From Anaspis maculata (Eukaryota; Arthropoda; Insecta; Coleoptera; Scraptiidae): a DNA stretch of 64,000 nucleotides. Each line of letters opens with the position of its first letter. Position 1 is the first letter of the stretch. Positions 12,828-22,839 of this stretch are shown here, piece after piece. The notes below the pieces were generated by a model. That model did not search any database. It had not been told where the DNA came from and worked only from the letters and a program-made list of their open reading frames with translations. Both the position numbers and the translations under genes were made by a program. Where the stretch lies: NCBI GenBank assembly GCA_949128115.1, contig OX421967.1, forward strand, positions 22,398,635-22,462,634, read 5' to 3'.

Positions 12828-14441
12828 GTGATCTCCCAACCCACCCCTCTTATAAAAATAAACTTTCCCCAAAGAAGAAGAAGAATCCCCTTTAAAGTTG
12901 AAGACTTAGGTTGGCTGTTCGTGTTCGTCTAGTGGTGTTCGTTCGGACTTTAATTGTTACGTAGTTACCCCAAAGTAGTACAGGTAAGTGAAGGCTTGGA
13001 AATGAAACACAGAGACTTCAAAATAAACAAAGAACAATTTTATTCCAAAGACAAATATATCAACTCATGTTCAAGAATGCAATATCAATCAATTACAATG
13101 CAACCAATTCCATACAACACAATAAATTCAATTCAATTACCCTTCCCACCCACTGTTTGAAATGCAGTGTGTAAGCCACTGATGCAGAGAGAACAAGAGA
13201 AAGACGAGAGAGAGTATCGCTCTCGCTAAAACAGATCATATTAGTTCCAGTAACCTAGATTGTTGAGGAACCTGTATAGCGGAAACTAAACGGCAGACCC
13301 AAAGTGTGATGCATCGCCGATACATCACTTGGTGCGAAGGGAAAGAAGAGGGAGACAAACGTTTATTAGTAAGTTCTGCGGTGACCTAAATTGACGAGGG
13401 ATCTAAAAAGGAAATAGCGGCGAGTTTGGCTAAGCACAGGTTCACTTGAACAGGCCCCTGCTGCCGAAAGAAGAAAAGAGAACAGTGTTGCATTCCCGGA
13501 TGTATTTTAATGGTACATAATAATAATGGCAATGAAAGATCAAGAATGAACATGATCAACATGGTCAATAATATCATCATAAATTATTTACTACAATAAA
13601 TACCACAACATGACTCGAGGTAAATCAACAATATCAAAAACCAGGTCTTAACAGTTGAAGACGTACATTATTTCATCAGATAACAAAGTAAGGAAGAATA
13701 TCTTTTTCCACGAGATACACTTCTCTTACAAAACACGACAATAAGAAAAACATCTGTTGTGTGCAGATCTTTATCTCACAGGACTCAGGCATGAATATAG
13801 AAGATAGTCGATCAGTGCAATATGTATCATAGTAAACAAAAGTATGAAGAAATCATTAAAGCAATTCAACTCGACTGAGAAGAATACCACAACCATGCCC
13901 ATCAAGTATGACAGTATACCTTGGAGCTCTCAAAACCACGTCACCTGTTCTACAGGTCAATGCTTTGTTGTCTCGCTAAACCCTGGCTCTCATGGTAGCT
14001 CGGTCCCAGTTCATCTGGAAATCTTGTGGCGACATCGTTCTACTCTTTCGTCTCTCTCAAGCATCAACAACAGTGACCCACACGCTACGTGTATCCCCTT
14101 TATCCCCTGAACGTGATTATCCCGTTAATTGTTACAATTAATAATGTCTAACTGACAGGAAACAAAGCAACTGAATAAACTTATCTTCGAGCGTTCTGAA
14201 GGCACGGCAGCTATACTCTGGAGGTCTCCATCATCGGAATAGACTTGAATCTTCTCTTTTCTATGATCTTGAGCAGGAAATACCCAGTTTTTCTTGGTTC
14301 TTCTTTCAGACATCTCCCGATTTTTTTTACACCTTTCAACTTCCTTTATTCCTTGACGACCGCAACTCCCTTTTCAGGTGTATTACCAAAGCTCACCATA
14401 TTTCACGTTTAATTCTTTATAGGCTAAAGGGCCGGTCGATT
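12828..14441. mobile_element. 1.6-kb insertion in the left palindrome arm, class unknown
   Basis: The right palindrome arm is uninterrupted here, reading GGTCAATAGTCTCTGAG on the matching strand. The left arm has TCAATAGT at 12820-12827, then 1614 bp of unrelated sequence, then TCAATAGT again at 14442-14449. The 8-bp direct repeat is what an insertion would leave. The ends show no obvious terminal inverted repeat. Inside are a TATA-like TATAAAAATA at 12851 and a splice-donor-like CAGGTAAGTG at 12981, so it could carry part of a transcription unit. No protein domain was recognised. Microhomology at a rearrangement is an alternative. Confidence 0.55.
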
Positions 14442-14874
14442 TCAATAGTCTCTGAGATACAGCGTCTGCCAGAACGCAGTGAAAATGACACAAAATATAT
14501 TTCCGGATTTTACGAAACAATTTGCATAGTGTCAGTTCAGGGGCTCTAACATGGACAGAAAATGTGCAGATTCCAGTGTGTTTTACATTTCTAGAAAGCC
14601 AATTCAACATTCGGTATAACACTTTTGTCCAGAAGTCGCCAACTTCAAAATGGTATACTTTTTCTCGACCTATGAAATCTATACTTGAAGTCCCGAAGAA
14701 TCCCCGAAGATAGTTTATTTTCATATCATTTACTTCATTTTCCAAGTATGGAAAAACGATCTGGAGAATATGTGGAGGATTGAATACCAAAAAAATAACA
14801 TGTTTCAGAATCTTTTTCCTAGTGATGGTTCCTGAGGTTGAAAGACTAAAACGACCTATTTGGAAAAAAGATTG

Positions 14875-15051
14875 GTAGTTCGGACACTAACTGCTGAATA
14901 CTGTACGGACCTTGCATTTTAGGTGTAAGATGCCACTTGGCAGACGTGGAAAGTACATAAGTATATTCACTACGTCTACGTCTTCTAAGTGGCATTTTGT
15001 ATCATTAAATGCAAGGCCCGTACAGTATTAGCAGTTAGTGTCCGGACTACC
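14875..15051. repeat. Hairpin at the centre of the palindrome
   Basis: GGTAGT.CGGACACTAACTGCT at 14875 is mirrored by AGCAGTTAGTGTCCGGACTACC ending near 15051, and TACTGTACGG.CCTTGCATTTA is likewise mirrored. Arms of about 75-80 bp meet near 14963. It sits next to the TA-flanked element at 15054. Confidence 0.7.
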
Positions 15052-15053
15052 TA

Positions 15054-16731
15054 CACTGAGAGAAAAGTTTCATTTATAGGTAATAAATACTTGTTTCGTA
15101 CCAATTTGATAACAAATACTATAACAAAGTATATGTCACCATATGTCGTTTACACCAAATGATTATTTTGAAATCACTTATTCATTATAACCAAGGGGCT
15201 TATTATGCCAGTTGTTCATAAGAGTTCATAAGATTCAATAAATATATTATTCCGTATCAAATATTAGTCAAACTTTCCCACAAAATGATTTATTACATCC
15301 AAATTGCACATTTTGTTTGTGATTGAGCCGGTTTAATCACTTTAAACAAATACATATTGGCGGACAATCACCTGTTCTTAACCAACAATATACCTGTGTT
15401 CACTTCACTCTGGCACCATTTATTCCCCAATAATAACTGTGCATTATTCATAAACAATCGCTAAGTCACCCTCAATGAATTTAATCACTAGAGTATCTTC
15501 AGATATTATTATTTATTATTGCCAATGTAATGCGTTGGTGGGGTGAGAGATTTCCACCCGGCGCCATTATTCGTGCATGCTGTCATTTGTGTCGTATCAT
15601 CCCATGTCATTCATTGTCCAGTATCTCGTTGAAGAAAAGCAAATTTATTTATACAGGGTGACTCAAAAATGTTGGACTATCTTGAAAGTGCGTAATGTAG
15701 AGGTGTAGTGGAGTGCTGAAAAGTTGTTGAAAAGATTCCAATGTCTTCCAGTTTTAAAGTTGTGGAGGAACAAAAGTTGGTTCTTCGATCGCTTCTATTT
15801 CCGTTGTTTCAAAAGATTTTGGTGAACTGTTTATGGAAAAACAATGAGTGCCAGAAATCAACCTCTAAATCTGTGATGAATTTCTCTTTTGTATAAAGGG
15901 TGAGTCATGAATCTTGGAAATTATTATTTTCCAAAAGTGCCTGCAAACAGTCCCATATCCTATGTAGAGCACAATAAAACACAATTCAATTTTATAAAAT
16001 TCTTTGCTTCTGGTTTCTAATGAAAACTGAATTTTTGTAGTTTATGACTCAACTTGTATAGAAAACAGAATAGTTCATGACTCAACCTGTATAGAAAACA
16101 GAAATTCAGTACAGATTCAGAAGTTGATTTTTCGAATCCATTATTTCACTATATGTAATGGAGTCTTTGCTGAAATCTTTTGAAACAACGAAAATAGAAG
16201 AAATCGAAAAATCAAATTTTGTACCTCCATAACTTCAAAATTAAAAAGCCTAGAATCTTTAAAACAACTTCCCAGTATTGTACTATACCTGCATATCATG
16301 CACCTTCGAGGTGGTCCGACACTTTGAATCACCCTGTATTTATTAAACAAATTATTAGCTATTGATAATGGATTTAATATGTTTTATGATGATTTGGCAG
16401 AATCATCTATAGCCAGCAATAATGCATAAAATTACCTATAAAAACTAATTTAGATCATATTATTATTAGCTAATATTCTATCGTTACCACTCAATAATCG
16501 AATTGCTTATTATCATTCACGTTTCTTATTGATAAAAAATTATCAAACAGATGTTTTGTAATTATAACCAAATATTAAAAAACAGGAAACAAGGTATTTC
16601 AACGCTATCAAAACAATCCGCTTGGTGGATGCAAATAAATATTTATTAAGCCGTATTTAAATAAGGCATTTGTTAACAATAAACGAGTCTGTGTTTTCCA
16701 TAATAAATATTCGAAATCTTTTCTCTCAGTG
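15054..16731. mobile_element. TA-flanked inverted-repeat element, copy 1
   Basis: Starts CACTGAGAGAAAAG and ends CTTTTCTCTCAGTG, a 14-bp terminal inverted repeat, with TA on both sides (15052-15053 and 16732-16733). TA duplication fits the Tc1/mariner group. There is no transposase ORF, so this is a non-autonomous copy. It carries a second element inside (15654-16336). A second copy with the same nested insertion lies at 17103-18992 in the same orientation. It interrupts the palindrome centre: removing it joins ...GACTACCTA to TCTTTTTCTCC. Confidence 0.82.
15654..16336. mobile_element. Foldback element (CAGGGTG family) nested in TA element copy 1
   Basis: Begins CAGGGTGACTCAAAAATGTT and ends with the near reverse complement ...CACTTTGAATCACCCTG; TA flanks both ends. 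The arms continue to pair for roughly 190 bp (for example TTCGTTGTTTCAAAAGAT near 15803 against ATCTTTTGAAACAACGAA near 16178 in inverse order). The interior has GGGTGAGTCATGAATCTTGG and a short duplication of a 30-bp block near 16041-16100. No ORF. Related elements are at 17703, 33779, 43708 and 44510. Confidence 0.8.
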
Positions 16732-17702
16732 TATCTTTTTCTCCAAATAGGTCGTTTTAGTCTTTCAACTTATATAACTCAGGGACCATCACTGGAAAAA
16801 ACATTCTGAAACATCCAATTTTTTTGGTATTCAATTCTTCACATATTTCCTGGATGGTTTTGCTCTACTTGAAAAATTAGGCAAATGGCATGGTATGAAA
16901 ATAATCGATGTTTGGGGATTCTTCGGGACTTTAAGTATCGATTTCAAAGGTCGAGGAAAAGTACTATTTTGAAGTTGGCGACTTCTAGACAAAAGTGTGA
17001 TACCAAATGTTGAATTGGCTTTCCAAAAGTGTGAAACACGTTGAAATCTGCACATTTTCTGTCCGCGTTACAGCCCCTGAACTGACACTATGCAAATTGT
17101 TACACTGAGAGAAAAGTCTCATTTATAGGTAATAAATACTTGTTTCGTACCAATTTAATAACAAATACTATAACAAAGTATATGTCACCATATGTCGTTT
17201 ACATCAAATAATTATTTTAAAATCACTTATTCATTATAACCAAGGGGCTTATTATGCCAGTTGTTCATGCGAGAGTATAAGATTCAATGAATATATTATT
17301 CTGTATCAAATATTAGTCAAACTTTCCCACAAAATGATTTATTACATCCAAATTGCACATTTTGTTTGTGATTGAGCCGGTTTAATCACTATAAACAAAT
17401 ACATATTGACGGACAATCACCTGTTCTTAACCAACAATATACCTATGTTCACTTAACTTTGGCACCATTTATTCCCCAATAATAACTGTGCATTATTCAC
17501 AAACAATCGCTAAGTCACCCTCAATGAATTTAATCACTAGAGTATCTTCAGATATTATTATTTATTATTGCCAATGTAATGCGTTGGTGGGGTGAGAGAT
17601 TTCCACCCGGCGCCATTATTCGTGCATGGTGTCATTTGTGTCGTATCATCCCATGTCATTCATTGTCCAGTATCTCGTTGAAGAAAAGCAAATTTATTCA
17701 TT

Positions 17703-18597
17703 CAGGGTGACTCAAAAATGTCGGACCATCTTGAAAGTGCGTAATGTAAAGGTGTAGTAGAGTGCTGAAAAGTTGTTGAAAAGATTCTAATGTCTTCCAG
17801 TTTTAAAGTTGTGGAGGAACAAAAGTTGGTTCTTTGATCGCTTCTTTCTCTTTTGTATAAAGGGTGAGTCATGAATCTTGGGAATTATTTTTTTCCAAAA
17901 GTGCCTGCAAACAGTCCCATATCCTATGTAGAGCACAATAAGACACAATTCGCCCCCCAGGGAATTCCAAAGAAATGATTTACCTAGGTGAGTCTAATTT
18001 AGGAATGCCATTCAATTCATATGTGATAGGTGTGTGTTCGAGTTTTCTGTCAATGAACGTGTGTCTAAATGCCCAAGGTGGGAGCGGTGGTAGCCGAGTG
18101 GTACAGGTAATGGCAAGCCAAACCATTCGCGCTGCCCTGTGTGGGTTCGAATCCTACTTCATCCATGGATATTTTGTGCTGTCCCCGAGGTTGCATGGTA
18201 GAGCAGCTTATAGCTGAATGCCGCCTCGTAAAATAAGACAATTAAATTCAATTTTATAAAACTCTTTGCTCCTGGTTTCTTAGGAAAACTGAATTTTTGT
18301 AGTTTATGACTCAACCTGTATAGAAAACAGAATAGTTTATGACTCAACCTGTATAGAAAACAGAAATTCAATACAGATTCAGATGTGATTTTTCGAATCC
18401 ATTATTTCACTATATGTAATGGAGTCTTTGCTAAAATCTTTTGAAACAACGAAAATAGAAGAAATCGAAAAATGAAATTTTGTACCTCCATAACTTCAAA
18501 ATTAAAAAGCCTAGAATCTTTAAAACAACTTCCCAGTACTGTACTATACCTGCATACCATGCACCTTCAAGGTGGTCCGACACTTTGAATCACCCTG
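17703..18597. mobile_element. Foldback element (CAGGGTG family) nested in TA element copy 2
   Basis: Equivalent of 15654-16336: begins CAGGGTGACTCAAAAATGTC and ends CACTTTGAATCACCCTG, with TA on the right. It lies at the same point in its host element, so the nesting happened before the host element spread. The SINE-like insertion is inside this copy only. Confidence 0.78.
17952..18248 (+). mobile_element. SINE-like insertion with tRNA-like A and B boxes
   Basis: Copy 1 of the host element runs straight through this point (ACACAATTCAATTTTAT); here about 300 bp intervene. The word AATAAGACA.AATT occurs at both edges (about 17937-17950 and 18230-18247), consistent with a target duplication of roughly 12-15 bp. 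Inside are TAGCCGAGTGG (about 18091; fits the polymerase III A box) and GGTTCGAATCC (about 18145; B box), 50 bp apart. The acceptor-stem halves do not pair, so this is not a functional tRNA. About 130 bp precede the tRNA-like part, which is unusual for a simple SINE head; a composite SINE is possible. Confidence 0.6.
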
Positions 18598-19318
18598 TAT
18601 TTATTAAACAAATTATTAGCTATTGATAATGGATTTATTTTGTTTTATGATGATTTGGCAGAATCATCTATAGCCAGCAATAATGCATAAAATTACCTAT
18701 AAAAACTAAATTAGATCATATTATTCATAGCTAATATTCTATTGTTACCACTCAATAATCAAATTGCTTATTATTATTCACGTTTCTTATTGATAAAACA
18801 TTATCAAACTGATGTTTTGTAATTATAACCAAATATTAAATAACAGGAAACAAGGTATTTCAACGCTATCAAAACAATTCGCTTTGTGGATGCAAATAAA
18901 TATTTATTAAGCCGTATTTAAATAAGGCATTTGTTAACAATAAACGAGTCTGTGTTTTCCATAATAAATATTCGAAATCTTTTCTCTCAGTGTACGTAAA
19001 ATCCGGAAATAAATTTTGAGTAATTTTTACTGAGTCTCAGCAGACGCTGTATCTCAGAGACTATTGACCACAAAGTGATGAATTAAGTACTGATCTCTTG
19101 AGAATTCAACGGTCTACATTTGCTTCGCTGGTTTCTGTGTTCTAAACGTGATAGTTCACAAGTTATTCAGAAAAAATCGAAAATTTTCAAGGATGGCGCT
19201 CTTTTATTGGTTCTAAAAAAAATCCAAGCCATAAAATTCTCAGGAATTTCAGTATGTTATCCTACGTTAAATTCTGCAACGATTCACCAAATTTTGTCAA
19301 CTTACGAATTCATTTCTG

Positions 19319-21732
19319 GTTTGGCCAGATTTTTGCTCAATTTGACTGGACTAATGAGGGATCAGTCTTCCTGGTTGTTCATTGAGTTCAGCCGGGGCCC
19401 TGTCCCGACGCCGGTTTATGATGGGTATTAATCGCCATGGAGTTCATGTAAGTAGAGTTATGAAATCTGCGAGTGTTATTAGTCGAGTGTCATGTGTACA
19501 ACATTCCAATAATCATATAATAAACTTATTATCTTAGTAGGATGCCTGCGTTCCCATTTACTTCCTCTACCAATTTTCAGCTGTGCTCAAACAAAAATTA
19601 AGAGCAAACCCCTGTTCACGGGTAGTGCTAAGGGCCTGCCCTTGTTATATTCGTGACAGTATATCATTCATCCACTATAGATGGTCCATACCACTGGTTA
19701 CAATTCAGTACTTTGTTTTCATACTTACTTATCATTCAAAATTTCTCAAAATTTTCCTGCCACCACACAATTATCGTTATCATTATTGTGCAATCCGAGC
19801 TTCATGGGGTACCATGTCATCAAGGGCCTGATGAGGTTTCAACTCATGTTGGAATGGTTGCCCTTGCCATCCTATCATGGTGTAGCAATTATGAAAAAAA
19901 TGCGGTCACAAAGAGCTCGGAATACTTTAATTTCGTTTTTAATGCGCTGAACTCGTGGCATTATGGCGTTTTGATTAAAAATTGAAAACCACGCGTCAGT
20001 TACGAAAAATGCTTTAAACGTGTAAGCTCCCAACACCTCTTTTGATCTCGTCTCTCTCTCTTTGATACCCCCTGCCCCAAGCCGCCCGGATTAAACTGAA
20101 AAATACATGATACAAGGAAAACAACATTGTCCCATCCCTCTTGAATTACGATGTTGCCGCTGCCGCCGCTGACAAAAAAAACCTTGTTTTCATTTTTAAT
20201 TTCATCATCGAGTCGACGTCGGCGGGAACGAACGGAAATAGAAATGTGCACGGAAGCGCGCCGCCGTCTGCTTGTCCCGCTTTTTTGCATCGACATGCCG
20301 ACGTCATCATCATACCATCGACTTCGCCGCCACCGCTTGCCCCATATCGACAAGTCTCCGGCCGTCGCTACGCTAACTAGATTTTCATCATTCGCAGCAT
20401 CACCGGCAGGTACCCGCCTCGCTATTTTCCCGTGTACGTTTTTTTTTGTTCGCTTCCACATTGTGTTCAGAACTGAAGTTTACAATGTTGCGCCAGGCAT
20501 GGACGCATCCAGTGAGCTGCTCTGCCGGTGTCTAATTAGTAAAAACAAAAGAGCCACGGGAGCGGCACTAACCGCCGCTCAGTAGCGTAGATAACGGAGT
20601 GTTGAGAGGTTATTGAGCAATCTATTGATGATAGGCGCAGCAGCGAGCGGATATATGCCCTGCTGTGCCGCATTTGAAACAGAAACACTTTCCTATCAGC
20701 TTTGTGATTTTGGAATCTATACAATAGATAGCTACGGTTGCATTACAAAATTATGGGAGAGCCGAGAGCCCTATGTGCAAAGCTGCCTAAGGTACAAACC
20801 TGTTTGATAATCAAGGTGCGTTATAACAACTAGGAAATGAGCTCGGGTTTCACAGCTGTGTGTCCCCTTTTCCCGCCAGCACTCGGTCATTTGTTTTGTG
20901 GGTCATCATTTCCACCAGCCATCATCGTTGAAGTTGGACCGTAAATCAAGTTACCTCTGCCCTTTGTCCCGCGTGCTCTCGCAAAGTGCACGCGCGCTAA
21001 TTTTCCTCTCGCTTTTCCCCTACAATTTCCAGTTTCACTTTTTATATTCACGTAAGCTGAATACACACCATTGCTTATATTCAGGCATCGATCGGAGCGT
21101 CTGCAAACTATCTTGAGGGTTAGTTAAAACCCGTTTAACAGTACTTTCCGCCGCCGCAGCGGCAGCTATACCCACTCCCGCGCGAAGCGGTAGCATTCTA
21201 CGGCTGATTAAAATTGGCATCTGCTTCATTAAATCCGAGTTTTGTAATTCAATCAAGCCACCCTTCGTTATGCAGACTTGTGGAGTCAAACCGCAACATT
21301 TGAATGTCAATTAACGTGCAGTAGGCAGGCAGGCGGCGGTGGCGGCGCACAGGTATATAGCGACAGCGAGAACGGTTTTACAGAAATTAGTCCTCGCCAA
21401 TTATTGGCAGTTGAAGTGATTATCAGACGTCCACAGAATGGGTCGATTCTGTATACAATATGTCGTTCGTGATCTGTTTGCGAAGGGAAATTTATCCGTA
21501 CTTGAAAGCTCGTTGAGTTGAAAATAGTATAGTGCTGCTCGAGGTGCTTCAGGAAACATCTTATCGGCACTCGATAGAGGAACGTACGGCTCAGGAGAGC
21601 CAGTTTGGCGGAATTTGGACGACCGGCATTGTGAAGCAATTGTCTTCACAATAACCCTTGCCTCAGTGGTGATGATTGAAAAATGGAAAAATCACCGATT
21701 TTGCGCAGATCACCCTAAACTAACCATCGCCC
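19319..21732. other. Unassigned DNA including a GC-rich stretch
   Basis: 19.3-20.0 kb is AT-rich with no recognised feature. 20.14-20.6 kb is locally GC-rich (GCCGCTGCCGCC and similar) and open on both strands (20000-20461 minus, 20151-20585 plus). The encoded peptides are Arg/Ser-rich low-complexity and the two ORFs are antisense to each other, so I do not call either. A coding exon cannot be excluded. Confidence 0.4.
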
Positions 21733-22645
21733 TAAACTAACCGCTGAGAGAACCAAACGACGGCTGGTTGTTTGTGAAAACCAGACGAGGGATTTTGACG
21801 GAGTATTTTTTTAAAAATTTTCGCAAACGAACCGCATTGCAAGTTGACAATAAGAAATTCCTAAAATTTCTGCTGAATTTGAAGGGATTTTTCAAAAATT
21901 CATAATTTATCCCAATTTTTTCCAGGGAACTGATATTTTAAATAATTCGTCCCAGATTTTTTAATACGTTTTTGCGGCGAAAACTCGGCTTTTCGGGCAG
22001 AATTTCAAGAAATTTGGTGTGAAATGCCGACCAGGGGATTTTGGGAGCCACGTGTCGCCCGGTGCGGGCCATGCGACGGGGCTTTGCTTGAAATTTTGCC
22101 AAAAAATGTTGAAAAATCCAAGCACGGGCCGACAAATCTGACAGGAACGTCAATAATTGACGCTCTCAGTTTTGGGAAACTCAACAACACCTCGGAGCAT
22201 TTGAACAGTGCTTTTGGAACGAAATTGACCAAGTCAGCATGCGAAATTGAACAGTGGTCTCGAGGAGACTTTTGAGCGTCCATCAGACACAAAACACAAA
22301 AGCCACCTCTGAATTCGAACGGCATTTCGATCAAATTTCTCAGGCCAGTTCCGGTGTTGACGGGGTAATTTCACCGATACAGGCGAGTTGGGGGAACCAG
22401 AAGGCGACTGGGGAAGGTACTCACAGTTTTCACACTAGGGGCCGATTTTTGAAGGCTCCACATTTCGAGGAAGGGGCTTCTCTCGTCCATAACACTTCCC
22501 GTGTCGAGTTGCACATCTATGTTGCCGCGACTTGTTTTGTAGAAAATCTGTGTCGATTCCAGGGGACCTTGTGGCTGTACTTCCAGAAAGGATCCATGTT
22601 TTGATTGGCATGCTTATTGCGGACCTTTTATTGTCCAATTTTTCA
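21733..22645 (+). repeat. Composite repeat copy 1, block A
   Basis: This block is repeated in reverse complement at about 42960-43515. Shared words include CGCAAACGAACCGCATT (near 21824, inverted near 43410), TTTGAACAGTG.TTTT.GGAA (near 22199, inverted near 43283) and GAGACTTTTGAGCGTC (near 22264, inverted near 43225). No protein domain; the ORFs here are not conserved as frames between the two copies. Confidence 0.7.
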
Positions 22646-22839
22646 AAATTTATCTCATAATATTTGCTTCATTGCTGGCGCTGCACTTGTGAAATTGGCA
22701 TATGTCAATTGTCACTGATGTATTATGCCGTTTTTCGTGAGTGCTCCAGCCGAGGCTCTAGCAATTTTTTGCGGGTGCTCTTGATTACGTTGCAATTTGC
22801 AATGATGTTGACATTAATGGACGTTTTCGCGAGTAAATG

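Larger units (their letters stand above)
12575..15051. repeat. Left arm of a large imperfect palindrome
   Basis: Blocks 12575-12827 and 14442-14875 match, in reverse complement, blocks 19085-19318, 18994-19084 and 16734-17102 of the right arm. Examples are AAATCGAAAATTT.CAAGGATGGCGC in the right arm (about 19167) against its complement near 12700, and TTTGCATAGTGTCAGTTCAG at 14520 against CTGAACTGACACTATGCAAA near 17080. A 1.6-kb insertion (12828-14441) splits this arm. The arms are similar but clearly diverged, so this is not a recent assembly artefact. The ORF at 14383-14790 is a by-product of the repeat. Confidence 0.78.
17103..18992. mobile_element. TA-flanked inverted-repeat element, copy 2
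   Basis: Same termini as copy 1 (CACTGAGAGAAAAG ... CTTTTCTCTCAGTG), with TA at 17101-17102 and 18993-18994. It is highly similar to copy 1 over its length and in the same orientation. It differs mainly by a shortened stretch in the nested element (after about 17840) and a ~300-bp SINE-like insertion (about 17952-18248). Its flanks match the uninterrupted left-arm sequence near 14515, so this is an independent insertion rather than part of the palindrome. Confidence 0.82.
16734..19318. repeat. Right arm of the large palindrome
   Basis: Made of blocks 16734-17102, 18994-19084 and 19085-19318, which are the reverse complement of the left arm in mirrored order. It is interrupted by TA element copy 2 (17103-18992). 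Outside about 19320 on this side and 12575 on the other, the match fades. Confidence 0.76.

Noticed and set aside
14383..14790. 135-codon ORF on the minus strand
   Set aside because: Lies within a palindrome arm. The mirrored arm does not keep the frame, so it is a repeat artefact.
18075..18170. Possible tRNA gene (A and B boxes with TTCGAAT loop)
   Set aside because: The T stem pairs, but the acceptor stem does not, and the segment is part of an insertion absent from the sister copy. Better explained as a SINE.
20000..20585. Overlapping ORFs of 153 and 144 codons on opposite strands
   Set aside because: Arg/Ser-rich low-complexity peptides in a GC-rich patch, antisense to one another, with no domain.
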